This document shows, one piece after another, positions 17,522 to 25,637 of a DNA stretch of 64,000 nt. The notes below the pieces were generated by a model that searched no databases, had not been told where the DNA came from, and was given only the letters and a program-made list of their open reading frames with translations. Position numbers and translations under genes: made by a program. Every line of letters starts with the position of its first letter. Position 1 is the first letter of the stretch. The stretch is from Phaeobacter italicus (GTDB taxonomy: Bacteria > Pseudomonadota > Alphaproteobacteria > Rhodobacterales > Rhodobacteraceae), in assembly GCF_001258055.1 (NCBI RefSeq), contig NZ_CVRM01000001.1:1-64000 (forward strand), read 5' to 3'.

Positions 17522-19189
17522 ATGGCCGCCTATCAGTACGTCTACCACATGCAGGGGGTCTCCAAGACCTATCCCGGTGGCAAGAAATGCTTTGAAAACA
17601 TCCACCTGTCCTTTCTCCCCGGTGTGAAAATCGGTGTCGTCGGCGTCAACGGCGCCGGTAAATCGACGCTGATGAAGATCATGGCCGGTCTCGACAAGGA
17701 CTTCACCGGTGAAGCCTGGGCCGCGGAAGGCGCCAAAGTTGGCTATCTGCCGCAGGAGCCCCAGCTCGACGAGAGCCTGAGCGTGCGTGAAAACGTCATG
17801 CTTGGCGTCAAGGAAAAGAAGGACAAGGTCGACCGGTTCAACCAGATCGCGGTTGAAATGGCCGAAAACTACACCGACGAGCTGATGGAAGAGATGACCG
17901 CCCTGCAGGACGCCATCGACGCGGACAACCTGTGGGATCTGGACAGCCAGGTGGATGTCTCGATGGAGGCGCTGCGCTGCCCGCCGGATGACGCCAAGAT
18001 CGCCGATCTCTCGGGCGGGGAAAAGCGCCGCGTGGCGCTGTGCAAGCTGCTTCTCGAAGCCCCTGACATGCTGCTCCTTGACGAACCGACCAACCACCTG
18101 GACGCCGAGACCATCGCCTGGCTGCAGCAGCACCTGATCGACTACAAGGGCACCATCCTCTGCGTGACCCACGACCGCTATTTCCTCGATGACATCACCG
18201 GCTGGATTCTGGAACTGGACCGCGGCCGTGGCATTCCTTACGAGGGCAACTATTCCAGCTGGCTGGAGCAGAAAGCCAAACGTCTGGAGCAGGAAGCGCG
18301 CGAAGACAAAGCCAAGCAGAAAACGCTGGAGCGCGAACTGGAATGGATGCGCCAGGGTCAAAAGGCCCGTCAGGCGAAATCCAAGGCCCGTATCGCCGCC
18401 TACAACGAAATGGCCAGCCAGTCCGAACGCGAAAAGGTCGGTCGCGCCCAGATCGTCATTCCCAACGGCCCGCGTCTGGGCTCCAAGGTGATCGCGGTCG
18501 AAAACCTCTCCAAGCACTATGGCGACAAACAGCTGGTCGAAGGCCTGTCCTTTGATCTGCCCCCCGGCGGCATCGTCGGCGTGATCGGCCCCAACGGCGC
18601 CGGTAAATCGACCCTGTTCAAAATGCTGACCGGCCAGGAACAGCCCGACAGCGGCTCGGTTGAATATGGCGACACCGTCAAACTGTCCTACGTGGATCAG
18701 TCGCGCGACGACCTGAATGACAACGACACCGTTTGGGAGGCCATCTCTGGCGGAGCCGAGATCATCCAGCTGGGCGACGCGCAGGTCAATTCCCGCGCCT
18801 ATTGCTCGTCGTTCAACTTCAAGGGCGGCGACCAGCAGAAGAAACTGTCGCTGCTGTCCGGCGGTGAACGCAACCGCGTCCACATGGCGCGCCTGCTGAA
18901 AGAGGGCGGCAACGTTCTCCTGCTTGACGAACCGACCAACGACCTGGACGTGGAAACCCTGCGTGCACTGGAAGACGCGCTGGTCGATTTCGCAGGCTGC
19001 GCCGTGGTGATCTCGCACGATCGTTTCTTCCTCGACCGGATCTGTACCCACATCCTCGCCTTTGAAGGCGACGCCCATGTGGAGTGGTTCGAGGGCAACT
19101 TCGAGGACTATGAGGAAGACAAGAAACGCCGCCTGGGTCCCGACGCACTTGAGCCCAAGCGGCTGAAGCACAAGAAGTTTGTGCGGTGA
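17522..19189 (+). CDS. ettA: Energy-dependent translational throttle protein EttA (ABC-F ATPase)
   Basis: This 555-residue ABC-F protein binds the ribosomal E site and gates early elongation according to the ATP/ADP level. It has two ATPase domains in tandem: Walker A GVNGAGKST and GPNGAGKST, signatures LSGGEKRR and LSGGERNR, and Walker B MLLLDEPTNHLD and VLLLDEPTNDLD. A charged linker between them (about residues 245-305) carries the basic P-site tRNA-interacting motif region. Length and the N-terminal MAAYQYVYHMQGVSKTYPGG match EttA. The ATG at 17522 follows GGAG. Its stop overlaps the GTG of the next gene by 4 bp. Confidence 0.95.
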   Translation: MAAYQYVYHMQGVSKTYPGGKKCFENIHLSFLPGVKIGVVGVNGAGKSTLMKIMAGLDKDFTGEAWAAEGAKVGYLPQEPQLDESLSVRENVMLGVKEKKDKVDRFNQIAVEMAENYTDELMEEMTALQDAIDADNLWDLDSQVDVSMEALRCPPDDAKIADLSGGEKRRVALCKLLLEAPDMLLLDEPTNHLDAETIAWLQQHLIDYKGTILCVTHDRYFLDDITGWILELDRGRGIPYEGNYSSWLEQKAKRLEQEAREDKAKQKTLERELEWMRQGQKARQAKSKARIAAYNEMASQSEREKVGRAQIVIPNGPRLGSKVIAVENLSKHYGDKQLVEGLSFDLPPGGIVGVIGPNGAGKSTLFKMLTGQEQPDSGSVEYGDTVKLSYVDQSRDDLNDNDTVWEAISGGAEIIQLGDAQVNSRAYCSSFNFKGGDQQKKLSLLSGGERNRVHMARLLKEGGNVLLLDEPTNDLDVETLRALEDALVDFAGCAVVISHDRFFLDRICTHILAFEGDAHVEWFEGNFEDYEEDKKRRLGPDALEPKRLKHKKFVR

Positions 19190-19529
19190 CGGATTGGTTC
19201 CCACTTTTGGGAGCCTTTGGTCTGGGTTCCGTGGTGACAGCAGTCGTGCAAAGCTGGTTGTCTCTGCGTGCCCAGACAAAAACCGCTCATTTCAAGAGCG
19301 AAAGGAGGCCTACATTGGCCTTCTTGAATCTTGGGTAAGACAAGAAAACGACAACTTCTCTGAAACATCGCTTTTCGACGTTGGCCACTGGGTGCTTCGT
19401 GCAGAACTCGTTGCATCTGCAAAAGTGTTTTCACTTCTGAAGATGTGGCAAGAAACAGTACCAGGCTCAATGGAACGCAAGCAAACTACTGATGCATTGA
19501 AAGCTGCCATGCGTCAGGACTTACGTTAG
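19186..19529 (+). pseudogene. Frameshifted small membrane-anchored protein coupled to ettA
   Basis: A GTG at 19186 overlaps the ettA stop (GTGA). It opens a frame with a hydrophobic N-terminal segment (TDWFPLLGAFGLGSVVTAVVQSW) that stops at 19338. A second frame takes over after the A5 run at 19278-19282 and continues to 19529 with SFQERKEAYIGLLESWVRQEN and a helical C-terminus. Adding one A to that run joins both into one protein of about 114 aa with a natural-looking junction (RAQTKNRSFQERKEAY). So the gene carries a one-base deletion, a sequencing under-call, or a slippage site. The base composition is lower in GC than its neighbours. The family resembles small anchored, coiled-coil proteins of unknown role. 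Confidence 0.7.
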
Positions 19530-19567
19530 CCCTAATAGCGACATGCTTTGAGGTTGCCTCAACACAA

Positions 19568-19640
19568 GGCCCGCACCTGACCTTGGGGAGGTGCGAATGC
19601 GCCTTCCCGGGGGGAAGGTCAGGCGCGGGCCGTGCCGCTG
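19568..19640 (+). repeat. Structured palindromic repeat, copy 2 (REP-like)
   Basis: The outer arms GGCCCGC-A-CCTGACCTT and AAGGTCAGG-C-GCGGGCC (19568-19584, 19615-19631) pair with one mismatch. The inner arms GGGGAGGTGC and GCGCCTTCCC form ten pairs around a GAAT loop. Compared with copy 1 the inner stem differs at both sides, so pairing is kept. The conserved tail CGTGCCGCTG follows both copies. It lies 38 bp downstream of the frameshifted gene. Confidence 0.85.
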
Positions 19641-19764
19641 CCGCACGCACCCTGCCCCTATCCCGGCGCTGCCACGGGTTCGGCATAATTTGGCCAAAAT
19701 TAACCTTATCCTAAGATCTTGCCGGGGCCTTCTGCCCAGCGGCAAGCCACAGAAAGGGCATGGC

Positions 19765-20121
19765 ATGGCAGCAATCGGTATTCTTGTGGGTGTGATCGGC
19801 GGGCTGAATGCGGCGGTGATCGGCTATACTCTGATTGGCCTGTCTTTCGGGATGAGCCTGCTTCTTTACCCGCTGATTGGCGTGCCCTCTGCGATACTGG
19901 CCATCGTTCTCTTGTGGGCCCATCGCAAGACCCGCGCTGCGCTTTTGCGCTTTGCCTCATCTCAAAGCCGGATGGCTGATCAAATCCAGCCGGGCACGCC
20001 CCGGCAAGACACCGCGCGGGTCAAGATCCGCCCGGCGGTGCGGCAGCCCGCGCGCAGAGTGCCGCAAGCTTCGGCAAAAGCGGCAAAAACTGCAACAGTG
20101 GCGGTATTTCCGACCCCTTAA
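19765..20121 (+). CDS. Small membrane protein, first of three related genes
   Basis: This 118-residue protein has two membrane segments (IGILVGVIGGLNAAVIGYTLIGL and GMSLLLYPLIGVPSAILAIVLLW) and a basic cytoplasmic-looking tail (RKTRAALLRFASSQ onward) rich in Ala, Arg and Pro. The helix pair matches those of the genes at 20181 and 20555: all share a Gly-rich first helix, then Y-x-L-x-x, then L-L-Y-P/C-L-x-G. No known family is recognised. The start follows AGAAAGGG by nine bases. Confidence 0.75.
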   Translation: MAAIGILVGVIGGLNAAVIGYTLIGLSFGMSLLLYPLIGVPSAILAIVLLWAHRKTRAALLRFASSQSRMADQIQPGTPRQDTARVKIRPAVRQPARRVPQASAKAAKTATVAVFPTP

Positions 20122-20180
20122 AGACTTGATCAAAAGGTCTATTTCGGCTCAACTCGGTAACATGTGTACGAGGAGCCGGT

Positions 20181-20372
20181 ATGGCGTGGTTGGCAATGAT
20201 ATTCAGTTCCGGCGTGGCGATGATGGTCGTCGCGCTGGCTCATGCCGTCTACGGCCTGTCGATCTGGGGATTGTTCCTGCTTTATTGCGGATTGGGCGCA
20301 TTCCTCGGCACCATCTGCACCTGCGTAGTCATGGCTGTCTGTAACCCCAGCCGCAGCCCCCGTCGGAAATAG
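20181..20372 (+). CDS. Small membrane protein, second of three related genes
   Basis: This 63-residue protein has two hydrophobic helices, MAWLAMIFSSGVAMMVVALAH and GLFLLYCGLGAFLGTICTCVV, joined by AVYGLSIW and ending in a short basic tail (NPSRSPRRK). It aligns with the flanking small membrane proteins and begins MAWL like the third. The start has GAGGAG just upstream. Unusually for such a small protein there are three cysteines in the second helix region. The function is unknown. Confidence 0.72.
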   Translation: MAWLAMIFSSGVAMMVVALAHAVYGLSIWGLFLLYCGLGAFLGTICTCVVMAVCNPSRSPRRK

Positions 20373-20554
20373 CCGGCAGCCGTCCGCATCAGCACAGGAC
20401 AACGCCGCGCAAAACCTGTGGCGCGTTTACCTGTTTTCAAGACAATTCGACCTACCCTCTCCTTGTGTGATGCAGGCTTTGCTGCCTTGATCACCGCAAC
20501 CGGGCGCGCCCGCATGTCGGTGCGCCCTGATCTGGTTCTGACGGAAGGGAAGAT

Positions 20555-20758
20555 ATGGCCTGGCTCGGTATCATCGTTGGCACCATTCTTGGCCTGATCT
20601 GCGTTTTTGTGGCTCCCGCGGTGTATGGTCTGCCCGTGTGGGCTGCCATCATGCTGTATCCGCTGGTGGGCACCTTTGGTGCGGTCCTGACGATCCTGAT
20701 CCTGCTACAGCTGCGCCCCGGCCCCGCACAACCCATCCCTGTGTCGCGTCATCGCTGA
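20555..20758 (+). CDS. Small membrane protein, third of three related genes
   Basis: This 67-residue protein, MAWLGIIVGTILGLICVFVA then PAVYGLPVWAAIMLYPLVGTFGAVLTILILLQL, has two membrane helices and a short tail. The loop AVYGLPVW is nearly identical to AVYGLSIW in the second gene, and LYPLVG matches LYPLIG in the first, so the three are paralogues. GGAAGGGAAG precedes the start. Each gene has its own ribosome-binding site and 60-180 bp of spacing, more like separate units than a tight operon. Confidence 0.75.
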   Translation: MAWLGIIVGTILGLICVFVAPAVYGLPVWAAIMLYPLVGTFGAVLTILILLQLRPGPAQPIPVSRHR

Positions 20759-20866
20759 CGGGCCAGGCTGACGTCGCAGCCTGCGCCGCGTTTCGCCACC
20801 AAGCAGCCCCGGCGACTGCGCAAGTCACCATCGCCCCATCAGGCCAAACCGGTCGCCTCTTGGGGG

Positions 20867-21292
20867 CTATCCCTTGGCCCAGGAAATGATCTGCCCCGCA
20901 CGCAGCGCGCCTGACTGGCGTTTGTGTTCCTTGCCACGCATGAAACGCACCATCGTCGGTATCCCCCGGATCCGGTAGCGCGCGCCAGTGGATTGATGGC
21001 TTTGGGTGTTCAGCTTGACCAGACGCACCTCGCCCTTCAGGGCCTTGGCGGCCTTGGCAAATTCCGGCCCCATCATCTTGCAGGGACCACACCATGGCGC
21101 CCAGAAATCCACCACCAGCGGCAGGTCATCCTGCGCCGCGGCCTTTTGCAGGATCGCAGGATCCACATCCACTGGCCCGGCAGGCACAAGCGCAGCCCCG
21201 CAGCTGCCGCATTTGGGATTCGCCGCCAGCCGGTCATAGGGCACACGGTTCAGCTGTGCACAGCTGAGGCAGGTCAGGGTCTTGCTGCCCAT
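20867..21292 (-). CDS. trxC: Thioredoxin 2 (TrxC)
   Basis: This 141-residue zinc-containing thioredoxin is a cytoplasmic disulfide reductase linked to oxidative stress. The N-terminal zinc ribbon has C-L-S-C and C-G-S-C pairs within the first 35 residues. The thioredoxin fold follows, with active site WAPWCGPCKMMGPE, the cis-proline motif GIPTMVRF and the closing helix. The order and spacing match TrxC rather than TrxA. It stands alone and is convergent with the third small membrane protein gene. Confidence 0.93.
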   Translation of the reverse strand: MGSKTLTCLSCAQLNRVPYDRLAANPKCGSCGAALVPAGPVDVDPAILQKAAAQDDLPLVVDFWAPWCGPCKMMGPEFAKAAKALKGEVRLVKLNTQSHQSTGARYRIRGIPTMVRFMRGKEHKRQSGALRAGQIISWAKG

Positions 21293-21405
21293 TGTGGTTT
21301 CTCCTGTTTCTTGGTGCAGAACGCATCAGACCCCGACCGGATACACGGCCAGACCACGCAGGAACACCCCCGTCGCGCGCCCTGCACAACAGCGTGATCA
21401 GCCCC

Positions 21406-22689
21406 TCAGAACGTAAGCCGCGCGCCCAGGATCACACTGTGGGACTGCACGCTGGCATCCCCCGTCACCGTCGGCATGATCAGGGGCACAAATCCGTCGT
21501 TGAACATATACTCTGCCCCCAGTGTCACATTGGGGGCCACATCCACCTCAAGCCCGAGGATCACTTGGGTCATGCTCTCCCATTCGGTGCCAGAGCCCCC
21601 CTGATTGCCGTGGCTGGTCGAAAGCGAATAGGTCGCAGGCCGCCCAAGAAAGGCGCCCCGATAACGCCCCTGTAGGGTCAGCGCGCTCACCTTGTGGTCG
21701 GTGGCAGGCCAGCGGTCGGTGGTCTGGGTGAACTCTGCCATCAGATCAAACCGCGCCCCGCTGAGCGTTGCATTCACATCCCATGCCCCGTTCCAGCCGC
21801 GATCCACCCCAATTCCCGGCGGATGATGGGCGATGCGGCTGTCATAGATCGTTCCACGCAGATACCCCGCCCCCAGGCGCAGCTGCATGCCATTGCCCAG
21901 CGACATGCGGTGGGCGGCATTCACCGCATAGTTGGTAAAAGAGCCATCGTTCGAGGGGCTGGAAATCACCCTGTTGCCGCGGTGATTGCGGATGATGGAC
22001 AGGGCGACATCGGTCCGCTCGCTCAGATAGCCGATTTCGATCAGGGGATCCTTGGTCTGGGCCCAGAAATAATGCGCGTTATGGGTATGCGAAAAAGGGG
22101 CGTAGCTCTCAAAATTGCCAAAGTTCACCGTCTTGCGCCCCACCGCCAGATAGAAAGGCGCGCGGTCCAGATCCCCAATCGCGAGCCAGGCCTTGCGGAG
22201 CTGGATCTCATTTTGACCGGGGTATTCCACCTCGGTGTATTCGCCCTGCACAAACGCCGTCAGCAGGGGCGTCGTTGCGGTCACATTCAACGTGATGTCG
22301 TTGATGACCCCATAACTGTCCGAGATGCCGCTGGTGTGGGTGGGTGGCAGGCGGGACAGGATCGGGAATTTCCCCGGCGTGTTCGTGCTCTCGTGGATTA
22401 CCGTGCCTAACACCCGCCCACCGAACGTCAGCTGATTGATCCCCAACAAACCGGACTGGCGCGCGCGCAGCGCAACAGCGATCTTGTCCGTCACATGAGA
22501 TTGGCGATCCAGCATGGTTTCGGAATAGGCAAGAGAGGTGGCCAGCAGGCCGCCATGCCAAGACGCCCGGCTCTGCCCTGCGCTCTCGGTGACGCCTGCC
22601 CCCTGGGCCAGGCTTTGCCCGGCCAATCCTGCGCACAGCATCACAGCCAGCGCGGCCTGCGCCGCGCCTTTGAAAATGGAAACAGTCAC
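21406..22689 (-). CDS. Outer-membrane porin-like beta-barrel protein
   Basis: This 427-residue protein starts with a signal peptide (TVSIFKGAAQAALAVMLCAGLAGQSLAQGAG). The mature protein is strand-rich with motifs such as LRKAWLAIGDLDRAPFYLAVGRKTVNFGNFESYAPFSHT, a porin-type region, and it ends ...SHSVILGARLTF with the terminal Phe of outer-membrane barrels. It resembles the LbtU/DUF-type siderophore porin group, but I cannot fix the subfamily. The start is a GTG at 22689 with GGAG eight bases upstream; an upstream ATG would add 25 residues without a signal-like sequence. Confidence 0.78.
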   Translation of the reverse strand: MTVSIFKGAAQAALAVMLCAGLAGQSLAQGAGVTESAGQSRASWHGGLLATSLAYSETMLDRQSHVTDKIAVALRARQSGLLGINQLTFGGRVLGTVIHESTNTPGKFPILSRLPPTHTSGISDSYGVINDITLNVTATTPLLTAFVQGEYTEVEYPGQNEIQLRKAWLAIGDLDRAPFYLAVGRKTVNFGNFESYAPFSHTHNAHYFWAQTKDPLIEIGYLSERTDVALSIIRNHRGNRVISSPSNDGSFTNYAVNAAHRMSLGNGMQLRLGAGYLRGTIYDSRIAHHPPGIGVDRGWNGAWDVNATLSGARFDLMAEFTQTTDRWPATDHKVSALTLQGRYRGAFLGRPATYSLSTSHGNQGGSGTEWESMTQVILGLEVDVAPNVTLGAEYMFNDGFVPLIMPTVTGDASVQSHSVILGARLTF

Positions 22690-23032
22690 AATCGTTACTC
22701 CAAATAACCCCCGACAAGCCGCGCGCCTTGGACCTGCGCCCAACATGGGCTGGCCCCGAAACATCTGGTCGCAAGATGATCTGCGCGCTTATGCCCCCCC
22801 GGCTGCGCCAGCAGATCCGTGCCAGACGGTGGCGACGGCGGGCCGCACAATGGCCCGAACGTCAGACTATCACGAAAATGTGAAATCGCGAAGCCTGCGG
22901 TCAAATCCGGCATCTGTCGCGGGCTGGCCACGCCGCCACGGCGCACCGACAGATCCTGGCGCGCACGGTTGACCTCTGCCCATCTGCCGCGACAAACTGG
23001 TCCTATCCGTTCCAAAACCAATAGAGCCAAGC
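22690..23032. other. Divergent intergenic region, no gene seen
   Basis: This stretch separates the porin-like gene (minus) from the L,D-transpeptidase gene (plus). Overlapping short reading frames have no plausible protein features. It presumably holds both promoters; TTGACC near 22970 is a possible -35 element with only a poor -10. Confidence 0.4.
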
Positions 23033-23584
23033 ATGTTCACACGTCGCGCCTTTATGGCCTGTACCTCTGCCGCCGCCCTTTGGCCGCAGACAAGCCCTGC
23101 CGAAACCGTCTTTGACCCGACACCGCAGGATGTCCGCATCAAGAAACAGTTCGAGCCCGGTCAGATCCTCGTGCTGCCCCGCTCTTACTATCTGTATTTC
23201 GTCACCGAACGCCGCCGCGCGCGCCGGTATGGTGTTGGCGTAGGCAAGGCCGGGCTGGAATTCACCGGCACCGCCACAATCGAGGCCAAGCGGGAATGGC
23301 CCAGCTGGCGCCCGACGCCAGAGATGATCCAGCGTGACCCGCGGGCCTATGCGCGGTTTGTCGACAACGACTACATCCAGCCCGGCGGCAAGAGCAATCC
23401 GCTTGGGGCGCGCGCGCTCTACCTGTTTCAGAACGGTGTCGATACGTATTTCCGCATCCACGGGACGAATAAGCCGGAAACAATCGGCTCTTCTGTATCA
23501 AATGGCTGTATCCGGATGACGAATGAGCATATCGTCGATCTATACGACCGGGTGCCGATCGGCACGGTTGTAACTGTTCTGTGA
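23033..23584 (+). CDS. L,D-transpeptidase (YkuD family)
   Basis: This 183-residue periplasmic enzyme makes or attaches 3-3 cross-links or lipoproteins in peptidoglycan through a catalytic cysteine. A signal peptide of twin-arginine character (MFTRRAFMACTSAAALW) is followed by the YkuD domain. The catalytic motif is I-H-G-T followed after about ten residues by SSVSNGCIRM, giving the H...S-x-G-C-I/V-R signature. The short ErfK/SrfK form has no LysM domain. It follows a typical alphaproteobacterial pattern of many small LDTs. Confidence 0.92.
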   Translation: MFTRRAFMACTSAAALWPQTSPAETVFDPTPQDVRIKKQFEPGQILVLPRSYYLYFVTERRRARRYGVGVGKAGLEFTGTATIEAKREWPSWRPTPEMIQRDPRAYARFVDNDYIQPGGKSNPLGARALYLFQNGVDTYFRIHGTNKPETIGSSVSNGCIRMTNEHIVDLYDRVPIGTVVTVL

Positions 23585-23608
23585 CAAAACCCGCCAATTT
23601 GCGGGCCT
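23584..23608 (+). terminator. Weak hairpin after the L,D-transpeptidase gene
   Basis: CCCGC and GCGGG pair around CAATTT directly after the stop codon. The following bases are only mildly T-rich, so this is a weak terminator or an mRNA 3' end stabiliser. Confidence 0.4.
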
Positions 23609-23818
23609 TATTCGGCAGAATCGGGGTGGTTTCGCCCCGGATCAAAGAAGCTATGCTCATTCTCCTTGCGCCGAGTCAGTAATGCCTGCACACTAAAGGC
23701 CGCAAGGTTACGCAGAAGTCATCGCTGTCCTACGGCAGGCTCGGTCATGAAATACGCAATGGCATTGCCAGTCTGTCGCATGTTGCGGGCAGAACAAGAA
23801 GACTCAGGAGTACAGACG

Positions 23819-24025
23819 ATGGCCACAGGCACCGTCAAATGGTTCAACACCACCAAAGGCTACGGCTTTATCGCACCCGATTCGGGCGGCAGCGATGTTT
23901 TCGTGCACATTTCCGCAGTTGAGCGTTCCGGCCTGACCGGCCTGGCCGACAACCAGAAGGTTAACTACGAACTGCAGCCCGGCCGCGACGGCCGCGAGTC
24001 CGCGGTGAACCTGGAACTGGTCTGA
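23819..24025 (+). CDS. Cold-shock-domain protein (CspA family)
   Basis: This 68-residue single cold-shock domain starts TGTVKWFNTTKGYGFIAPD with RNP1 (KGYGFI) and carries RNP2 as DVFVHIS. It binds single-stranded RNA and DNA and acts as an RNA chaperone. AGGAG precedes the ATG. The upstream 230 bp are gene-free and could hold a long cold-sensitive 5' leader, as known for csp genes, but no specific fold was identified. A strong terminator follows. Confidence 0.95.
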   Translation: MATGTVKWFNTTKGYGFIAPDSGGSDVFVHISAVERSGLTGLADNQKVNYELQPGRDGRESAVNLELV

Positions 24026-24067
24026 GACCAGACCAGTTCAGAGGGGCCAACCCCCTCATGATAGACG

Positions 24068-24095
24068 AACGGCCCCGGATTTCGGGGCCGTTTTG
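24068..24095 (+). terminator. Terminator of the cold-shock gene
   Basis: A stem AACGGCCCCG/CGGGGCCGTT with a 3-4-nt loop is followed by four T and a T-rich tail, 43 bp after the stop codon. Confidence 0.9.
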
Positions 24096-24228
24096 CATTT
24101 GCGGGATCTGTGCCACCGGTCAGGGTCTGTGCCGGGATGGGCGTCACAGGGTGTGTGTCACTGGGTGGGCGTCCGGGCTGAGGCTTCATTCTGTTGGGCA
24201 GGCGTGATCGGATCACCCCTTTGGCCCA

Positions 24229-24870
24229 TCACTGCGCAACCTGCTCAATCAGCTGTTGCACCTTGGGACCGATCGCCGCCACATTCAACGCCACGCCTTC
24301 GGCGTTGGGGTGGATCCCGTCATCCTGCAGATATGCGCCAGCCGCCTGAATATCATTGCCGGTCGCCGCGCGGATGCCCGCCAGACTGTCGGGATGCAGC
24401 AAGGCGTCAAATCGCGCCGCGAGATCTGGATAGATGCCGTCAAAGCTCTCTTTGAAGTCCGCGCCGTAATTCCCCGGCGCCTGAATGCCCACCAGCAGCA
24501 CTGGCAGGGCCTTGGCCTCTGCCGCTTCCATGATGGCGGTGAGATTGCGGCGGCTTTCCTCGGGGGCGAGCCCGCGCAGCAGGTCATTGCCCCCCAACGC
24601 CACGATCAGCGCATCAGGCGCATCTGCCAGCGTCCAGTCAATGCGCGCAGCGCCCCCTGCCGTCGTGTCCCCAGAGACGCCCGCATTGATCAGTTCAACC
24701 TCTTCCCCCTGCGCATCCAGCCAGCCCTGCAGTTGCGGCACCCAGCCCTGCCCCTGCGGCAAGCCATAGCCCTGAACCAAGCTGTCCCCAAAGGCCGTGA
24801 TACGGACCGGATCCGCCTGTGCCCCTGCTGCCGCCAGTACAAAAATCAATCCTGCCATCACCTTGCGCAT
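24229..24870 (-). CDS. tesA: Arylesterase / multifunctional acyl-CoA thioesterase (TesA, SGNH family)
   Basis: This 213-residue periplasmic SGNH hydrolase has a signal peptide (MRKVMAGLIFVLAAAGAQA). It carries the GDSL block FGDSLVQGYG, the oxyanion-hole block NAGVSGDTT, block III ALGGNDLLRG, and the catalytic D-x-x-H in DDGIHPN. It cleaves short-chain esters and acyl-thioesters. It is divergent from a YbbA/YbbP-type ABC system, the same arrangement as tesA-ybbA-ybbP in E. coli. An in-frame ATG at 24915 would leave only 5 bp between the two start codons. Confidence 0.92.
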   Translation of the reverse strand: MRKVMAGLIFVLAAAGAQADPVRITAFGDSLVQGYGLPQGQGWVPQLQGWLDAQGEEVELINAGVSGDTTAGGAARIDWTLADAPDALIVALGGNDLLRGLAPEESRRNLTAIMEAAEAKALPVLLVGIQAPGNYGADFKESFDGIYPDLAARFDALLHPDSLAGIRAATGNDIQAAGAYLQDDGIHPNAEGVALNVAAIGPKVQQLIEQVAQ

Positions 24871-24920
24871 CGGCTCAAAGGCTCCATATCGAGAGAAGTT
24901 ACAAAACAGGCTCATGATCT

Positions 24921-25637
24921 ATGCATTCCAATCCGTCCGCTCAACCCGAACCCATCCTGTCCCTGCAAGATGCATCACTTTCGCTGATCGGCAACACCGG
25001 CCCTGTGGACATCCTGCACGGCATCACACTGGATGTCACCGCGGGTGAGACACTGGGCCTGATCGGGCCGTCGGGGTCGGGCAAGTCCTCGCTCCTTATG
25101 GTCATGGGCGGGCTGGAACAGGCGAGCGGCGGGCGGGTGCATGCGCTGGGTCAGGATCTCACGGCGATGGACGAAGATGCGCTCGCGCGGTTTCGCCGCG
25201 ACAACATGGGCGTGGTCTTCCAGAGCTTTCACCTGATCCCGACGATGACCGCGCTGGAAAACGTCGCCACCCCGCTTGAGCTGGCCGGGCAAAAGGATGC
25301 GTTCGAGCGCGCCCGCGCAGAACTGGAGGCTGTCGGCCTTGGCCATCGGGCAGATCATTTCCCGGCACAGATGTCCGGCGGCGAGCAACAGCGCGTGGCC
25401 CTGGCCCGCGCCCTTGTCACGCGGCCACGCATCCTTCTCGCGGATGAGCCTACAGGCAATCTGGACGCCACCAACGGCGCTGCGATCATGGATCTGCTGT
25501 TTGACCTGCGCGATCGCTATGGCGCAACTCTGATCATGGTCACCCACGCGCCCGAACTGGCCGCCCGCTGTGACCGGGTGATCCGTCTGCGCGACGGTCG
25601 GCTGGATCAGGACGCGGCCCGTGAGGCGGCAGAATGA
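24921..25637 (+). CDS. ABC transporter ATPase, YbbA-like
   Basis: This 238-residue ATPase is of the MacB/LolD type. It has Walker [10 protein letters not shown], the Q-loop [17 protein letters not shown], signature [15 protein letters not shown], Walker [13 protein letters not shown] and the H-switch MVTHAPELA. It powers the FtsX-like permease encoded next, whose start overlaps its stop by 4 bp (ATGA). Systems of this type act by mechanotransmission or extract lipophilic molecules; the role of YbbAP is not settled. Confidence 0.92.
   Translation: MHSNPSAQPEPILSLQDASLSLIGNTGPVDILHGITLDVTAGETLGLIGPSGSGKSSLLMVMGGLEQASGGRVHALGQDLTAMDEDALARFRRDNMGVVFQSFHLIPTMTALENVATPLELAGQKDAFERARAELEAVGLGHRADHFPAQMSGGEQQRVALARALVTRPRILLADEPTGNLDATNGAAIMDLLFDLRDRYGATLIMVTHAPELAARCDRVIRLRDGRLDQDAAREAAE

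Noticed and set aside
17507-19279. 590-codon open frame antisense to ettA
   Set aside because: Shadow of a conserved ABC-F gene; no protein features.
19275-19290. Programmed -1 frameshift signal
   Set aside because: The sequence around the A-run does not form a canonical X-XXY-YYZ heptamer in the upstream frame; a lost base explains it better.
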